A stretch of DNA of 27,500 nt from Collinsella sp. Lineage in GTDB: Bacteria; Actinomycetota; Coriobacteriia; Coriobacteriales; Coriobacteriaceae. The stretch's first letter is position 1, and each line of letters begins with the position of its first letter. A model generated the notes under the pieces. That model worked only from the letters and a program-made list of their open reading frames with translations, was not told the origin of the DNA and ran no database searches. Shown piece by piece: positions 1 through 8,426 of the stretch. Position numbers and translations under genes: made by a program. The stretch is from positions 1 to 27,500 of the forward strand of contig DXZN01000023.1 of assembly GCA_019419645.1 (NCBI GenBank), written 5' to 3'.

Positions 1-1284
1 GTACAGGCCGCAGCCCACGCCGCCGAAGACGACCTCGCCCAGAGCCATCTGGAGCATCTGGACAAACCCGCCGAGCGGGGTGTAGGAGTCGTGCATGGAG
101 TTGACCGAGCCGTTGGAAGCAGCCGTCGTGAAAGCGGACCAGGTGGAAGAGGAGGCGATGCCAAAGCGGCTCTCCTTGCCCTCCATGTTGCCGCCGGCCT
201 GGCCGTCGGTCATCTCGATATTGACCGCTCCGCCATCGGCCAGCTGCGGGGTGCCCGCATGCTCGTTGACGGCGATGATGCCGGTGAAGATCACCAGCAG
301 GATGAACATGGCGGCAAAGATGGCCTTGCCCTGCTTGGTGTTCTTGACGCCGATACCGAAGGTGAAGCAGCAGGCAGCCGGGATCAGCAGCAGGCTGGTC
401 ATCTCGATGATGTTGGTGAAGGCACTGGGGTTCTCATACGGATGGGCGGAGTTCACGCCGAAGAAGCCGCCGCCGTTGGTGCCGGACTGCTTGATGGCGA
501 CCTGAGGAGCCGCAGGACCCTGGGGCAGGAACTGCTCGGTGACCACGCGCGCGCCCTCGACAACCTTGCCGTCGACCTTGACCGTGTCGCCCTCGATCTG
601 GGCGCCGTCGAGGACGCTCCAGCCGCCGTCTGCATTAGGCTGGACGGCGACGGGCTCTACGAGCTCAGCCTTCTGAGCCGGCTGGAAGTTGGAGATGACG
701 CCACCGGCAGCCAGGCAGATGCCGAACACGAGGTTCAGCGGGATGAGCACATACAGGACGGTGCGGGTGAGGTCGACCCAGAAGGAACCCAGACCCTGCT
801 CCTTGACCTGACGGAAACCGCGGATGAGCGCGAACATGACCGCAATACCGGTGCCGGCGGACAAGAAGTTCTGCACGGTGAGGCCCATGAACTGCACAAG
901 GTAGGACAGGGTGGTCTCACCGGAATAGGATTGCCAATTGGTGTTGGTTATGAAGGAAGCGGCCGTATTGAACGACAGGTCCCATGACACACCCGGCAGG
1001 TGCTGGGGATTGCCTGGCAAGAAGGGCTGAAGCGCCTGGAGTGCCACAAGGGCCACGAGGCCGATCCCCGAAAAGACCAGCACGCTCGCCAGATAGCGCC
1101 TACACCCCATCTGCTCTGCCGCGTCGACGCGAAGCAGACGATAGACGCCACGCTCCACAGGAGCAATCACAGGCGACAGGAACGTATGCTCGCCATCCAT
1201 GATATGGGCCATGAACCGACCGAGCGGAACGGCCAGGACGACGAGCACGGCAAAGTACAAGATGTACTGAATCGCAGCGTCCAT
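1..1284 (-). CDS. kdpA: Potassium-transporting ATPase subunit A, C-terminal end outside window
   Basis: KdpA is the K+-selective channel-like subunit of the KdpFABC P-type uptake system in the cytoplasmic membrane. The reverse strand is open from an ATG at 1284 to the window edge, giving 428 residues of a family usually about 560 long, so the C-terminal quarter is missing. Visible family motifs are an N-terminal membrane segment (MDAAIQYILYFAVLVVLAVP), the first selectivity loop NTNWQSYSGETTLSY, the run GLTVQNFLSAGTGIAV, and the second loop GTNGGGFFGVNSAHPYENPS. The start lies 3 nt after the kdpF stop codon, and a GAGGAG ribosome site overlaps the end of kdpF. kdpB and kdpC are expected further left. 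Identity is near certain. Confidence 0.96.
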   Translation of the reverse strand, partial: MDAAIQYILYFAVLVVLAVPLGRFMAHIMDGEHTFLSPVIAPVERGVYRLLRVDAAEQMGCRRYLASVLVFSGIGLVALVALQALQPFLPGNPQHLPGVSWDLSFNTAASFITNTNWQSYSGETTLSYLVQFMGLTVQNFLSAGTGIAVMFALIRGFRQVKEQGLGSFWVDLTRTVLYVLIPLNLVFGICLAAGGVISNFQPAQKAELVEPVAVQPNADGGWSVLDGAQIEGDTVKVDGKVVEGARVVTEQFLPQGPAAPQVAIKQSGTNGGGFFGVNSAHPYENPSAFTNIIEMTSLLLIPAACCFTFGIGVKNTKQGKAIFAAMFILLVIFTGIIAVNEHAGTPQLADGGAVNIEMTDGQAGGNMEGKESRFGIASSSTWSAFTTAASNGSVNSMHDSYTPLGGFVQMLQMALGEVVFGGVGCGLY

Positions 1285-1287
1285 AGT

Positions 1288-1374
1288 TTACGAATCACTC
1301 CTCATCAGAATGTAGATGTAATAGATAAGGAGTCCGATGCAGACGACTCCGATAATGGGAATGAGGATGTCCAT
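1288..1374 (-). CDS. kdpF: KdpF, small membrane subunit of the Kdp complex
   Basis: A 28-residue peptide with one hydrophobic helix (DILIPIIGVVCIGLLIYYIY) followed by a short polar tail. KdpF normally has about 29 residues and stabilises the KdpABC complex. The ATG at 1374 is chosen because a GAAAGGGG ribosome site precedes it and because the peptide then has exactly the KdpF length. Reading further upstream in the same frame adds 36 residues unlike the family. It lies directly ahead of kdpA with 3 nt between the genes, the normal kdpFA order. Sequence conservation in this family is low, so the call rests on size, the single helix and position. Confidence 0.85.
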   Translation of the reverse strand: MDILIPIIGVVCIGLLIYYIYILMRSDS

Positions 1375-1617
1375 TACCGCCCCTTTCACGCGCGGTCCGA
1401 TGTCTCGGACGCCTGCTCTCGCAAGCGCCTGGGGACAGTAAACGCTTCTAGAGATTAAAGAGGCGTGAGGGCCGGGGCTCACGACCTTAAGATGCCGTAA
1501 AGATGCAGGTAGAAAGCACTATTGCGGCTGCAGTGCGCCTATACTCGACCTCGCGAGCATACAGTGGCGTCCTCGCCGCGTATGCACGCATGGACAACGC
1601 TTTAGAAAGGCTACGCT
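1375..1617. promoter_or_regulatory. Divergent kdpFA / kdpDE control region
   Basis: These 243 bases separate the divergent kdpF and kdpD starts and must hold both promoters. A TATACT hexamer at 1540-1545 on the plus strand is a possible -10 for kdpD, without a convincing -35. A small hairpin at 1395-1410 (6-bp arms GTCCGA/TCGGAC, 4-nt loop) lies in the kdpF leader. KdpE is expected to bind here by analogy with other kdp systems, but I do not recognise a specific KdpE box or a c-di-AMP riboswitch. Confidence 0.45.
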
Positions 1618-4353
1618 ATGCAGCGCGACGCATCGGACACTCGCGTCAATCCAGACCTCATCCTCAAGGCAATTGAGAAAGACGAGGTCGCCGATGACGC
1701 TCGAACCAGCCGGGGACACCTCAAGATTTTCTTTGGCTACGCTGCTGGTGCAGGCAAAACCTATGCGATGCTTCAAGCCGCCCACGCCGCCAAGCGGCGA
1801 GGTGTCGACGTCGTCGCGGGATACATCGAGCCGCACGAACGTCCGGCAACTGCCCATCTTGCACAAGGGCTTGAGAACGTGCCCTGTAAACTCATCGAGC
1901 ACAACGGCATTGCGCTCAGCGAGTTCGATCTAGATGCGGCTATCGAACGCGCCCCTCAGCTCATCCTTGTCGACGAGCTCGCCCATACGAATGCGCCGGG
2001 GTCTCGCCACGACAAACGCTATCAAGACGTCGAGGAACTTCTACATGCAGGCATCGACGTCTATACGACCGTGAACGTTCAGCATATCGAGAGCCTAAAC
2101 GACATGGTTGCATCCATCACCGGCGTTGTCGTGAGCGAACGAATCCCCGACCGCATCTTCGATGATGCCGACCAGGTCGAGCTCGTTGACATAGAGCCCG
2201 AAGACCTACTTGAGCGCCTTCGCGCCGGCCTCGTCTACCGTCCCGCACAAGCCGAGCGAGCGCAACAGCATTTTTTTACCGTCGAGAACCTCACCGCACT
2301 CCGAGAAATCGCGCTGCGCCGCTGCGCCGATCGCACCGGCCACCTCACAGACGCCGCACGCGTGCTGGGAAACCGTGACTACTACACCAGGGAGCGTATC
2401 TTGGTCTGTGTCTCCCCGGCGCCGACCAATCCCCGCATCGTCCGTGCCGCCGCACGCATGGCGAAAGCGTTTCGCAGCGAGCTCGTCGCCCTGTTCGTAG
2501 AGAGCCCGCGCACGCAAGCCATGAGCGATGATGAGCGCGCCAAGCTTGCAGCCAATATCGCCCTAGCCGAGCAGCTCGGAGCACAGATGGAAACCGTCTA
2601 TGGCGACGACATCGCGTTTCAGATCTCCGAGTTCGCACGCCTGTCGGGTATTTCGAAGATCGTCATGGGGCGCACGGGCGAGCGCAGCAGCGTCCGTCAG
2701 GCCCTCTTCGGCCGCAAATCTCTCGTAGAACAGCTCATAGCATTCGCCCCGAACCTCGACATTTACATCATTCCAGACCAGTCGACTCCGCCCTCCCGGC
2801 CCAAAGGACGCCGCCGTGCGCGCGCCCTGCAGCCGCCCAGCAGCCGAGACGCGCTTCGCACGCTGGCCTTCTCTCTTGTCGCCACGGCGATCGGCACGGC
2901 TTTTCGCCATCTGGGATTTGCCGATTCCTGTATCATATCCCTCTATATCCTCACGGCCCTGCTGACCGCCGTCACCACGACGGGGCGTATCTGCACGATC
3001 GTATCGAGCATGCTCTCTGTAGTGCTTTACAACTTCTGCTTCGTCACGCCTCTGTTTTCGCTCGCCAGCTACGACCGAAGCTATCTGGTCACGTTCGGCA
3101 TCATGTTCGCTACCGCTATGGTCGCCGGCGAGTTAACTGCGCGCATCGCCGACAACGCCCGTACCTCCGCCGAGAACGCATTCAAAACGCGCGTACTCCT
3201 CGAAACGAACCAGCTCTTGCAGCAAGCCCATAGCGCGGAGGAGTGCGCCCGCGTCGCCATGAACCAACTCATCAAACTGCTAAAACTCGACGTGGTCTTC
3301 TACACCGCCGAACACGGCACGCTCGGCAAGACGCTCTATGAGTCCGCTGGCACCGAAAACCGATCCGCGTCGCTGTTCACCGACTACGAGCGCGCTGTTG
3401 CAACCTGGACCTACACCAACAACAAACGCGCGGGCGCAAGCACGCGGACCCTGCCCGAGGCGCGCTGCCTCTACCTCGCGGTTCGCACCGGCGACAAGGT
3501 ATTCGGTGTCATCGGCATCGACCTGGAGGGGCGCGAGATCGAAGCCTTCGAGCATTCGATCGTCCTATCTATCGTAGGCGAATGCGCCTTGGCGCTCGAA
3601 AGCGACCGGGCGGCGCAAGAGCGCGAAGAGGCTGCGGTCTTGGCGAAAAACGAGCAGCTGCGCGCCAACCTTTTGCGCTCCATCGGCCACGATTTGAGGA
3701 CACCCCTCACGGCTATATCCGGATCTGCGGCAATCCTTCGGAAGAGCGACGAGAAGCTCAGCCTCGAACAACGCTGCGATCTTGCCGATGCCATCTACGA
3801 TGACTCCCTCTGGCTTATCGATACCGTGGAGAACCTCCTCGCCATCACACGCGTCGAAGACGGCACCATTCACCTCAACTTCACATCCGAGCTCATCGAC
3901 GAGGTCATCGAGGCCGCCCTCAGCCATGTCGCCCAAGCATCGCATGGACGTACCGTCACCATCGAGCACACTGACGACATCCTGCTGGTACGCATCGACG
4001 TCCATCTCATCATACAGGTGCTTACGAATCTCATCATGAACGCCTTCAAATACACGCCCGAGGACTCGACTGTCACCATCAGAGCACGTCGCGAGGGTGC
4101 GTTCGTCGTGGTGGACGTCGCAGACGATGGGCCGGGTGTGGCAGACTGCGACAAGCCTCATATCTTTGAGCGCTTCTTCACCTCAAGCAATACGCGGCCC
4201 GTGGATTCGCGTCGAAGCATCGGCCTTGGGCTGTCGCTCTGCCGCTCCATCGTGGAGGCGCATGGCGGCGCCATCGAAGTTCGCGACAACCACCCCCATG
4301 GGGCCGTCTTCCGTTTTACCCTGCCCGCCGAGGAGATCGAGATTCATGAATAA
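1618..4353 (+). CDS. kdpD: Osmosensitive K+ channel sensor histidine kinase KdpD
   Basis: A 911-residue sensor kinase that phosphorylates KdpE when K+ is limiting. Domains in order: an N-terminal KdpD domain with Walker A (GYAAGAGKT, residues 40-48) and a Walker B-like stretch (LILVDELAHTNAPGS, about 115-129); a USP-like domain (about 259-386); a four-helix DUF4118 membrane region (about 413-507); a GAF-like domain (about 530-655); and the HisKA and ATPase domains. The phosphoacceptor is H691 in the H-box SIGHDLRTPLTAISGSA. The N-box (NLIMNAFKYTPE) and G-boxes (DDGPGV, GLGLSLC) are intact. An AGAAAGG ribosome site lies 7 to 8 nt before the ATG. Length is typical (about 890-900). The stop codon overlaps the kdpE start by 8 nt, so the two genes are probably translationally coupled. 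Confidence 0.97.
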   Translation: MQRDASDTRVNPDLILKAIEKDEVADDARTSRGHLKIFFGYAAGAGKTYAMLQAAHAAKRRGVDVVAGYIEPHERPATAHLAQGLENVPCKLIEHNGIALSEFDLDAAIERAPQLILVDELAHTNAPGSRHDKRYQDVEELLHAGIDVYTTVNVQHIESLNDMVASITGVVVSERIPDRIFDDADQVELVDIEPEDLLERLRAGLVYRPAQAERAQQHFFTVENLTALREIALRRCADRTGHLTDAARVLGNRDYYTRERILVCVSPAPTNPRIVRAAARMAKAFRSELVALFVESPRTQAMSDDERAKLAANIALAEQLGAQMETVYGDDIAFQISEFARLSGISKIVMGRTGERSSVRQALFGRKSLVEQLIAFAPNLDIYIIPDQSTPPSRPKGRRRARALQPPSSRDALRTLAFSLVATAIGTAFRHLGFADSCIISLYILTALLTAVTTTGRICTIVSSMLSVVLYNFCFVTPLFSLASYDRSYLVTFGIMFATAMVAGELTARIADNARTSAENAFKTRVLLETNQLLQQAHSAEECARVAMNQLIKLLKLDVVFYTAEHGTLGKTLYESAGTENRSASLFTDYERAVATWTYTNNKRAGASTRTLPEARCLYLAVRTGDKVFGVIGIDLEGREIEAFEHSIVLSIVGECALALESDRAAQEREEAAVLAKNEQLRANLLRSIGHDLRTPLTAISGSAAILRKSDEKLSLEQRCDLADAIYDDSLWLIDTVENLLAITRVEDGTIHLNFTSELIDEVIEAALSHVAQASHGRTVTIEHTDDILLVRIDVHLIIQVLTNLIMNAFKYTPEDSTVTIRARREGAFVVVDVADDGPGVADCDKPHIFERFFTSSNTRPVDSRRSIGLGLSLCRSIVEAHGGAIEVRDNHPHGAVFRFTLPAEEIEIHE

Positions 4354-5050
4354 TGCCGCTAAGCCACGCATCCTCCTGGTCGAAGATGACCTGACCGTTC
4401 AAAACCTCGTTTCGACCGCGCTTGACCTCCACGGCTATGTCGTGAGCAAGGTTTGCAACGGCCAGGCCGCCATCATGGATGCGGTGTCGCACGGCCCCAG
4501 CCTCATCATGCTCGACCTCGGCCTTCCCGACATTGACGGTATCGAGGTCATCACGAAGATCCGAAGCTGGTCGGCAGTCCCCATTATCGTCATTTCGGCG
4601 CGCACCGAAGATTCCGACAAGATTGCAGCACTTGACGCAGGGGCAGACGACTACCTCACCAAGCCCTTTTCTGTGGATGAGTTGCTCGCGCGCGTCCGTG
4701 CGAATTTGAGGCGCTCCTCGATGGCGTCAAGTGAGTCGACAGAAGCGAGCACGTTCGACAACGGTCCGCTGCATATCGACTATGCCGCGGGATACGCGAC
4801 GAAAGACGGACGCGAGCTCTCGCTCACCCCAACCGAGTACAAATTGCTCGTCCTTCTGGCGAAAAACGTCGACAAGGTGCTCACCCACACTTTCATCACC
4901 CGCGAGATATGGGGCACGAGCTGGGACAGCGATCTGGCGAGCCTGCGCGTGTTCATGCGCACCCTGCGCAAGAAGATCGAGGCAGACCCCTCTCACCCCA
5001 AGATGATTCAGACGCACATGGGTGTCGGCTACCGCATGCAGCGTCTCTAG
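4346..5050 (+). CDS. kdpE: Kdp operon response regulator KdpE (OmpR/PhoB type)
   Basis: A 234-residue response regulator. The receiver domain (about 7-120) has the acidic pair E13/D14-D15, phosphoacceptor D57 in LIMLDLGLPDIDG and K106 in DYLTKPF. The C-terminal winged-helix domain (about 137-232) carries LTPTEYKLL and the closing motif THMGVGYRMQ. The ATG at 4346 overlaps the last 8 nt of kdpD and gives the standard N-terminus; the same frame can be read further upstream, but that sequence only shadows kdpD. It is the partner of KdpD and the expected activator of the divergent kdpFABC operon. Confidence 0.97.
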   Translation: MNNAAKPRILLVEDDLTVQNLVSTALDLHGYVVSKVCNGQAAIMDAVSHGPSLIMLDLGLPDIDGIEVITKIRSWSAVPIIVISARTEDSDKIAALDAGADDYLTKPFSVDELLARVRANLRRSSMASSESTEASTFDNGPLHIDYAAGYATKDGRELSLTPTEYKLLVLLAKNVDKVLTHTFITREIWGTSWDSDLASLRVFMRTLRKKIEADPSHPKMIQTHMGVGYRMQRL

Positions 5051-5051
5051 C

Positions 5052-5145
5052 CCACCCCACAAAAAGTTGCGGTGGAATACGGAGTAGATAAGGCCTTTGA
5101 CAGCCAAAACAGTCCGTATTCCACCGCAACTGATGGGCGGGGTGG
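5052..5145. repeat. Long palindrome immediately 3' of kdpE
   Basis: A perfect 19-bp inverted repeat (arms 5065-5083 and 5113-5131, starting AGTTGCGGTGGAATACGG) encloses a 29-nt loop. A weaker outer pair CCACCCC (5052-5058) and GGGGTGG (5139-5145) extends it. It begins 1 nt after the kdpE stop. No T-run follows on the plus strand, so it is not a textbook intrinsic terminator. It may be a mobile palindromic element or a 3' mRNA end structure. Confidence 0.8.
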
Positions 5146-5147
5146 AG

Positions 5148-5290
5148 TTAGAGGCCCAGGTAGTTAGTCATGCCTTCGACGGCGAGCTTGGCGCCTGCCA
5201 CGGCATGGACCACGGTGAGCGGGCCGTTGACCACATAGTTAGCGATACCCCAAAAATACTCTTCAACTCGCCGCGCTCTCCCCCAAATGT
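5148..5290 (-). pseudogene. Possible C-terminal remnant of an unidentified gene
   Basis: The reverse strand is open for about 47 codons before a TAA at 5148-5150. It reads like real protein, with well-used codons: EEYFWGIANYVVNGPLTVV is followed by HAVAGAKLAVEGMTNYLGL and the stop. No start codon or ribosome site is present, and upstream the frame runs straight into the terminator hairpin of the FeoB-associated gene. I read it as the tail of a gene whose front has been lost, but chance coding-like sequence is possible. The parent family was not recognised. Confidence 0.3.
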
Positions 5291-5292
5291 AC

Positions 5293-5326
5293 AAAGCGCC
5301 CCGCGGGCGGATGCTCGCGGGGCGCT
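5293..5326 (-). terminator. Terminator after FeoB-associated gene
   Basis: A perfect 11-bp stem AGCGCCCCGCG (5295-5305) / CGCGGGGCGCT (5316-5326) with a 10-nt loop, followed on the minus strand by TTTGTACATTT. It lies 13 nt after the stop codon of the FeoB-associated gene. Confidence 0.75.
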
Positions 5327-5339
5327 TGGATGTCTGGGC

Positions 5340-5540
5340 TTACTTGATACCGCGGCCCAAGTCTTCGGCGATTTTGTCTACGCCCTTAAGTGCAGCGCAC
5401 GTCTTTTTGTTGGAGCAATGCCCCGTGCAAACGCCACCTTGAGCGCAGTCAGCGCAGGTGCCCTTGCGGTAGATGCGCACGCACACGGCGACAAACGCAA
5501 TACCGATAACAGCCAGTACAACAATATCGATAGGTGCCAT
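5340..5540 (-). CDS. FeoB-associated Cys-rich membrane protein
   Basis: A 66-residue protein with an N-terminal membrane helix (DIVVLAVIGIAFVAVCVRIY, residues 5-24) and a short cytosolic tail carrying a Cys cluster (CADCAQGGVCTGHC, then C at 48). This is the layout of the FeoB-associated Cys-rich family, small proteins found beside feoB and thought to help handle or deliver Fe2+; their biochemistry is poorly known. A GAGGAGG ribosome site lies 6 to 7 nt before the ATG at 5540. It follows feoB by 175 nt that include a terminator, so it may be expressed by readthrough or from its own promoter. Confidence 0.87.
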   Translation of the reverse strand: MAPIDIVVLAVIGIAFVAVCVRIYRKGTCADCAQGGVCTGHCSNKKTCAALKGVDKIAEDLGRGIK

Positions 5541-5653
5541 AGCAAGCCTCCTCTAGTTAACCACCACTTACTTTACCCCATTCTCCACCTACCAAAAAGG
5601 GACAGGTTTATTTTGGTCGGTTTTATCTGCGGAAACGCCACATCTCCCCCACC

Positions 5654-5685
5654 AAAAAGCCCGAGTGTCGCTGGGACACCCGGGC
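5654..5685 (-). terminator. Terminator after feoB
   Basis: Stem 5659-5669 / 5675-5685 (GCCCGAGTGTC against GACACCCGGGC, one mismatch, 5-nt loop), followed on the minus strand by TTTTTGG. It begins about 30 nt beyond the feoB stop. Confidence 0.8.
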
Positions 5686-5715
5686 TCGTGAAAAGGGGCT
5701 GATCCTTATTCGGAC

Positions 5716-8043
5716 TTAAGCGGAAACTGCAGCGGAAGCAGTGTTGGTCTCGTCCTCGTCGGTCCATGCATGTTTGGGCATGGGGCGGAAAATCTGGAAG
5801 AGCATTGCAACCAACAGCACGATGGCCACAATCGTCCAGATACCAAACTGCCCAAGAACAAGCAGGTTGTAGAACTGGTTGATGAACAGGCCGATAACCC
5901 AGGCAAAGGCGCACTCGTAGCCGATGGCAATCGCGGTCCACTTGCCGGAGTCCATCTGGTTGCGGATGGTACCCATGGCGGCAAAGCACGGAGCGCACAG
6001 CAGGTTGAAGGCACCAAAAGCAACGCAAGCGCCCATAGTCGGGAACATGCCGGCGAACGCGGTCCACAGGCTCGGGTCGGTCTCGGCGGCGTCGGCAACG
6101 GACAGCAGCGAGCCGGCGGTGGCGACGACGTTCTCCTTAGCGACAAGGCCAGAGACGGTCAGTGCGGTGGCCTGCCAAGTGCTAAAGCCGAGCGGGGCGA
6201 AGATCCAGGCAACCAGGTTGCCCAGCATGGCGAGCACGGAGTAGTCCATGAACTCCTCGGGGATGCCCTCCATGGCAGGCAGGAAGCCAAAGGAACCGTT
6301 ATAGCTACCGAAGTTGGAGAGGAACCAAACCACGACAGTGGAGGCGAAGATGACCGTGCCGGCCTTCTTGATAAAGGCCCAGCAGCGCTCCCACACGTGC
6401 AGTGCCCAAGAGCGGATCGCCGGGAAGTGGTAGGCAGGAAGCTCCATAACGAACGGCGTCGGGCGGCCGGCGAAGAGCTTGGTCTTCTTGAGCATAAGGC
6501 CCGAAGCGATGACGGCAAAGACGCCAAGGAAGTAGAAGAGCGGGCTGATCCATGCGGCGGTGGTGGAAGAATCGCCGATGATGGAACCCATGAGCAGGGC
6601 GATAATCGGCAGCTTGGCGCCACAGGGAATAAACGTGGTGGTCATGACCGTCATGCGGCGGTCCTTCTCGTTCTCGATGGTCTTGGTAGCCATGACGCCG
6701 GGGACGCCGCAGCCCGAGGACACAAGCATGGGGATAAAGGACTTACCGGACAGGCCAAAGCGGCGGAACACGCGGTCCATGATAAAGGCGACACGGGCCA
6801 TGTAGCCGCAGTCCTCCAGGAAAGACAGCATGACGAACAGCAGGAACATCTGCGGCACAAAGCCAAAGATGGCACCCAAACCGCCGACGATGCCGTCGCA
6901 GACCAGCGAATCGACCAGGCCACCGTCCTCGGTGCCGCCCGCCACAAGGGCGTCGTGCACCACGGTGGTGATACCCGGGACATAGGGGCCGTACTGCGCC
7001 GGGTCAACCGAGTCGGCATCGTCGCCCGCAGCCTCGACGGCCGCGTCGTAGGCGTCGCGGCCCTGACCGAGCACGTACCAACCGTCGGTACCGAAGAGCT
7101 GGTCGTTGGTGAAGTCGGTCACCGTGCCGCCCAGGGTGGAAACGGCGATGTAGTACACGCAGAACATGATGACCACAAAGATCGGCAGGCCCAAGATACG
7201 GTTGGTAACCACACGGTCGATCTTCTCGGAGGTGCTCATCTTGGCCGGAGCCTTGGTGAGGCACTCGTCGATGATGTGGGCGATCACGCCGTAGCGCTCG
7301 CCGGTGATGATGGACTCGGCGTCGTCGTCGCAATCCTGCTCGCACTGGGCGACCAGCTGCTCGACGCGAGCGGCCTTCTCCTTAGTGAGGTTGATGAGCT
7401 TGCAGGCGTCCGCGTCGCGCTCGAACAGCTTGACGGCGTAGTAGCGACGCTTGTTGGCGGGAACGCTCGCCGGCAGATTGTTCTCGATGTGGTCCAGAAC
7501 GTCCTCGATGGAGGAATCGAACTTGTGCTCCGGCACCTGGCCCTTGGAAGCAGCGGACTTCTTGACCTGCTCGAACAGCTCCGTGATGCCCTTGTTCTTA
7601 AGAGCCGAGATCATCATGACCGGGCAGCCGAGCTTCTTGGAGAGCTTGTCCGTGTCGATCTTGTCGCCGTTCTTCTCGACCAAGTCGGCCATGTTGAGGG
7701 CGACGACCACGGGCAGGCCGGTCTCGATAACCTGAAGCGCCAGGTACAGGTTGCGCTCCAAGTTGGTGGCGTCGACCACCTGGACGACGACATCGGGCTC
7801 GCCGCTCATGAGGTAATCGCGCGAGCACTGCTCCTCGGGGCTATAGGGGGAAAGCGAGTAGATGCCAGGGAGGTCCGTGATGGTAACGTTCTTGTCGCTT
7901 AGGAGCTTGGCTTCCTTTTTCTCAACCGTGACGCCGGGCCAGTTGCCAACGTAGCCGTTGGCGCCGGTGATCAGGTTGAAAAGCGTGGTCTTGCCGCAGT
8001 TGGGGTTACCCGCCAGCGCGACATGGATCTGAGAATCCGCCAT
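5716..8043 (-). CDS. feoB: Ferrous iron transport protein B
   Basis: FeoB is the GTP-gated inner-membrane Fe2+ transporter. This 775-residue protein has an N-terminal G domain with G1 GNPNCGKT (12-19), G3 DLPG (57-60, followed by IYSLSPYSPEE), G4 NMAD (117-120) and a G5-like SALK near 147. A helical GDI-like region and a membrane domain with the two Gate repeats follow. The conserved Cys motifs SSGCGVPGVMA and TFIPCGAKLPII are both present. An acidic loop of roughly 70 residues (about 305-375, containing AAGDDADSVDPAQYGP) lies between the first membrane helix and the first Gate. Length is normal (about 700-800). AAGGAAGAAGG precedes the ATG. feoA lies 123 nt upstream, with a candidate metal-repressor operator between. 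Confidence 0.97.
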   Translation of the reverse strand: MADSQIHVALAGNPNCGKTTLFNLITGANGYVGNWPGVTVEKKEAKLLSDKNVTITDLPGIYSLSPYSPEEQCSRDYLMSGEPDVVVQVVDATNLERNLYLALQVIETGLPVVVALNMADLVEKNGDKIDTDKLSKKLGCPVMMISALKNKGITELFEQVKKSAASKGQVPEHKFDSSIEDVLDHIENNLPASVPANKRRYYAVKLFERDADACKLINLTKEKAARVEQLVAQCEQDCDDDAESIITGERYGVIAHIIDECLTKAPAKMSTSEKIDRVVTNRILGLPIFVVIMFCVYYIAVSTLGGTVTDFTNDQLFGTDGWYVLGQGRDAYDAAVEAAGDDADSVDPAQYGPYVPGITTVVHDALVAGGTEDGGLVDSLVCDGIVGGLGAIFGFVPQMFLLFVMLSFLEDCGYMARVAFIMDRVFRRFGLSGKSFIPMLVSSGCGVPGVMATKTIENEKDRRMTVMTTTFIPCGAKLPIIALLMGSIIGDSSTTAAWISPLFYFLGVFAVIASGLMLKKTKLFAGRPTPFVMELPAYHFPAIRSWALHVWERCWAFIKKAGTVIFASTVVVWFLSNFGSYNGSFGFLPAMEGIPEEFMDYSVLAMLGNLVAWIFAPLGFSTWQATALTVSGLVAKENVVATAGSLLSVADAAETDPSLWTAFAGMFPTMGACVAFGAFNLLCAPCFAAMGTIRNQMDSGKWTAIAIGYECAFAWVIGLFINQFYNLLVLGQFGIWTIVAIVLLVAMLFQIFRPMPKHAWTDEDETNTASAAVSA

Positions 8044-8114
8044 TCAATCCTTCTTCCTTGTGTGCCCGCGCTGCTTTCTCCGCGCAGGCTGGATAATGTG
8101 CTTCAACGTTGCAT

Positions 8115-8146
8115 TGCAGAGTTAGAAAAACCTAACTTTACCTGCA
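8115..8146. promoter_or_regulatory. Candidate DtxR/MntR-type operator ahead of feoB
   Basis: An inverted repeat AGTTAG (8120-8125) / CTAACT (8132-8137) with a 6-nt A-rich spacer, nested inside TGCAG...CTGCA (8115-8119 and 8142-8146). The minus strand reads AAAGTTAGGTTTTTCTAACT, close in form to TTAGGTTAG-type sites of the DtxR/IdeR/MntR repressors. It lies about 72 nt before the feoB start, where an iron-responsive repressor would act. The regulator itself is not in the window. Confidence 0.55.
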
Positions 8147-8166
8147 AAAATGTTTGCCGCTGGCCC

Positions 8167-8388
8167 TTACTGGACCTCGACGACAGCAGCCTCCTCCTTG
8201 CGGATGGAAAGCTCGTAGCCGCGCACGTTGATCTCGACCGGATCGCCGAGCGGTGCAACCTTTACGACCTTAAACGACGTGCCCTTGATGAGCCCCAGGT
8301 CCATAAGGTGGCGGCGAAGCGCACCCTCACCGTGAAGCTTGACGATGGTGGAGCTCTCGCCCACCTTAACGTCACCCAACGTCTTCAT
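8167..8388 (-). CDS. feoA: Ferrous iron transport protein A (second feoA copy)
   Basis: A 73-residue FeoA, an SH3-like cytosolic partner of FeoB. Family features are the opening MKTLGDVKVGESSTIVKL, the central LRRHLMDLGLIKGTSFKVVK, the PLGDPVEINVRGYELSIRK strand pair and a short acidic end. Length is typical (about 75). A G-rich ribosome site (AAAGGGGGA) precedes the ATG. It starts 38 nt after the end of the other feoA and is probably co-transcribed with it and with feoB. Having two FeoA proteins is common in anaerobes; which one binds FeoB cannot be told from sequence. Confidence 0.94.
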   Translation of the reverse strand: MKTLGDVKVGESSTIVKLHGEGALRRHLMDLGLIKGTSFKVVKVAPLGDPVEINVRGYELSIRKEEAAVVEVQ

Positions 8389-8426
8389 TTACTTGTCCCC
8401 CTTTCGGTTTTTTTAAATGCTGCGGA

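Noticed and set aside
1375..1617. c-di-AMP (ydaO-type) riboswitch ahead of kdpF
   Set aside because: Considered because such riboswitches control K+ transport elsewhere, but the conserved core could not be found; only small hairpins are present.
5770..7902. Open frame of 710 codons on the plus strand opposite feoB
   Set aside because: It is antisense to a clear feoB, is rich in His/Asp/Gly/Val as expected from reverse-reading GC-rich codons, and has no ribosome site or family motif.
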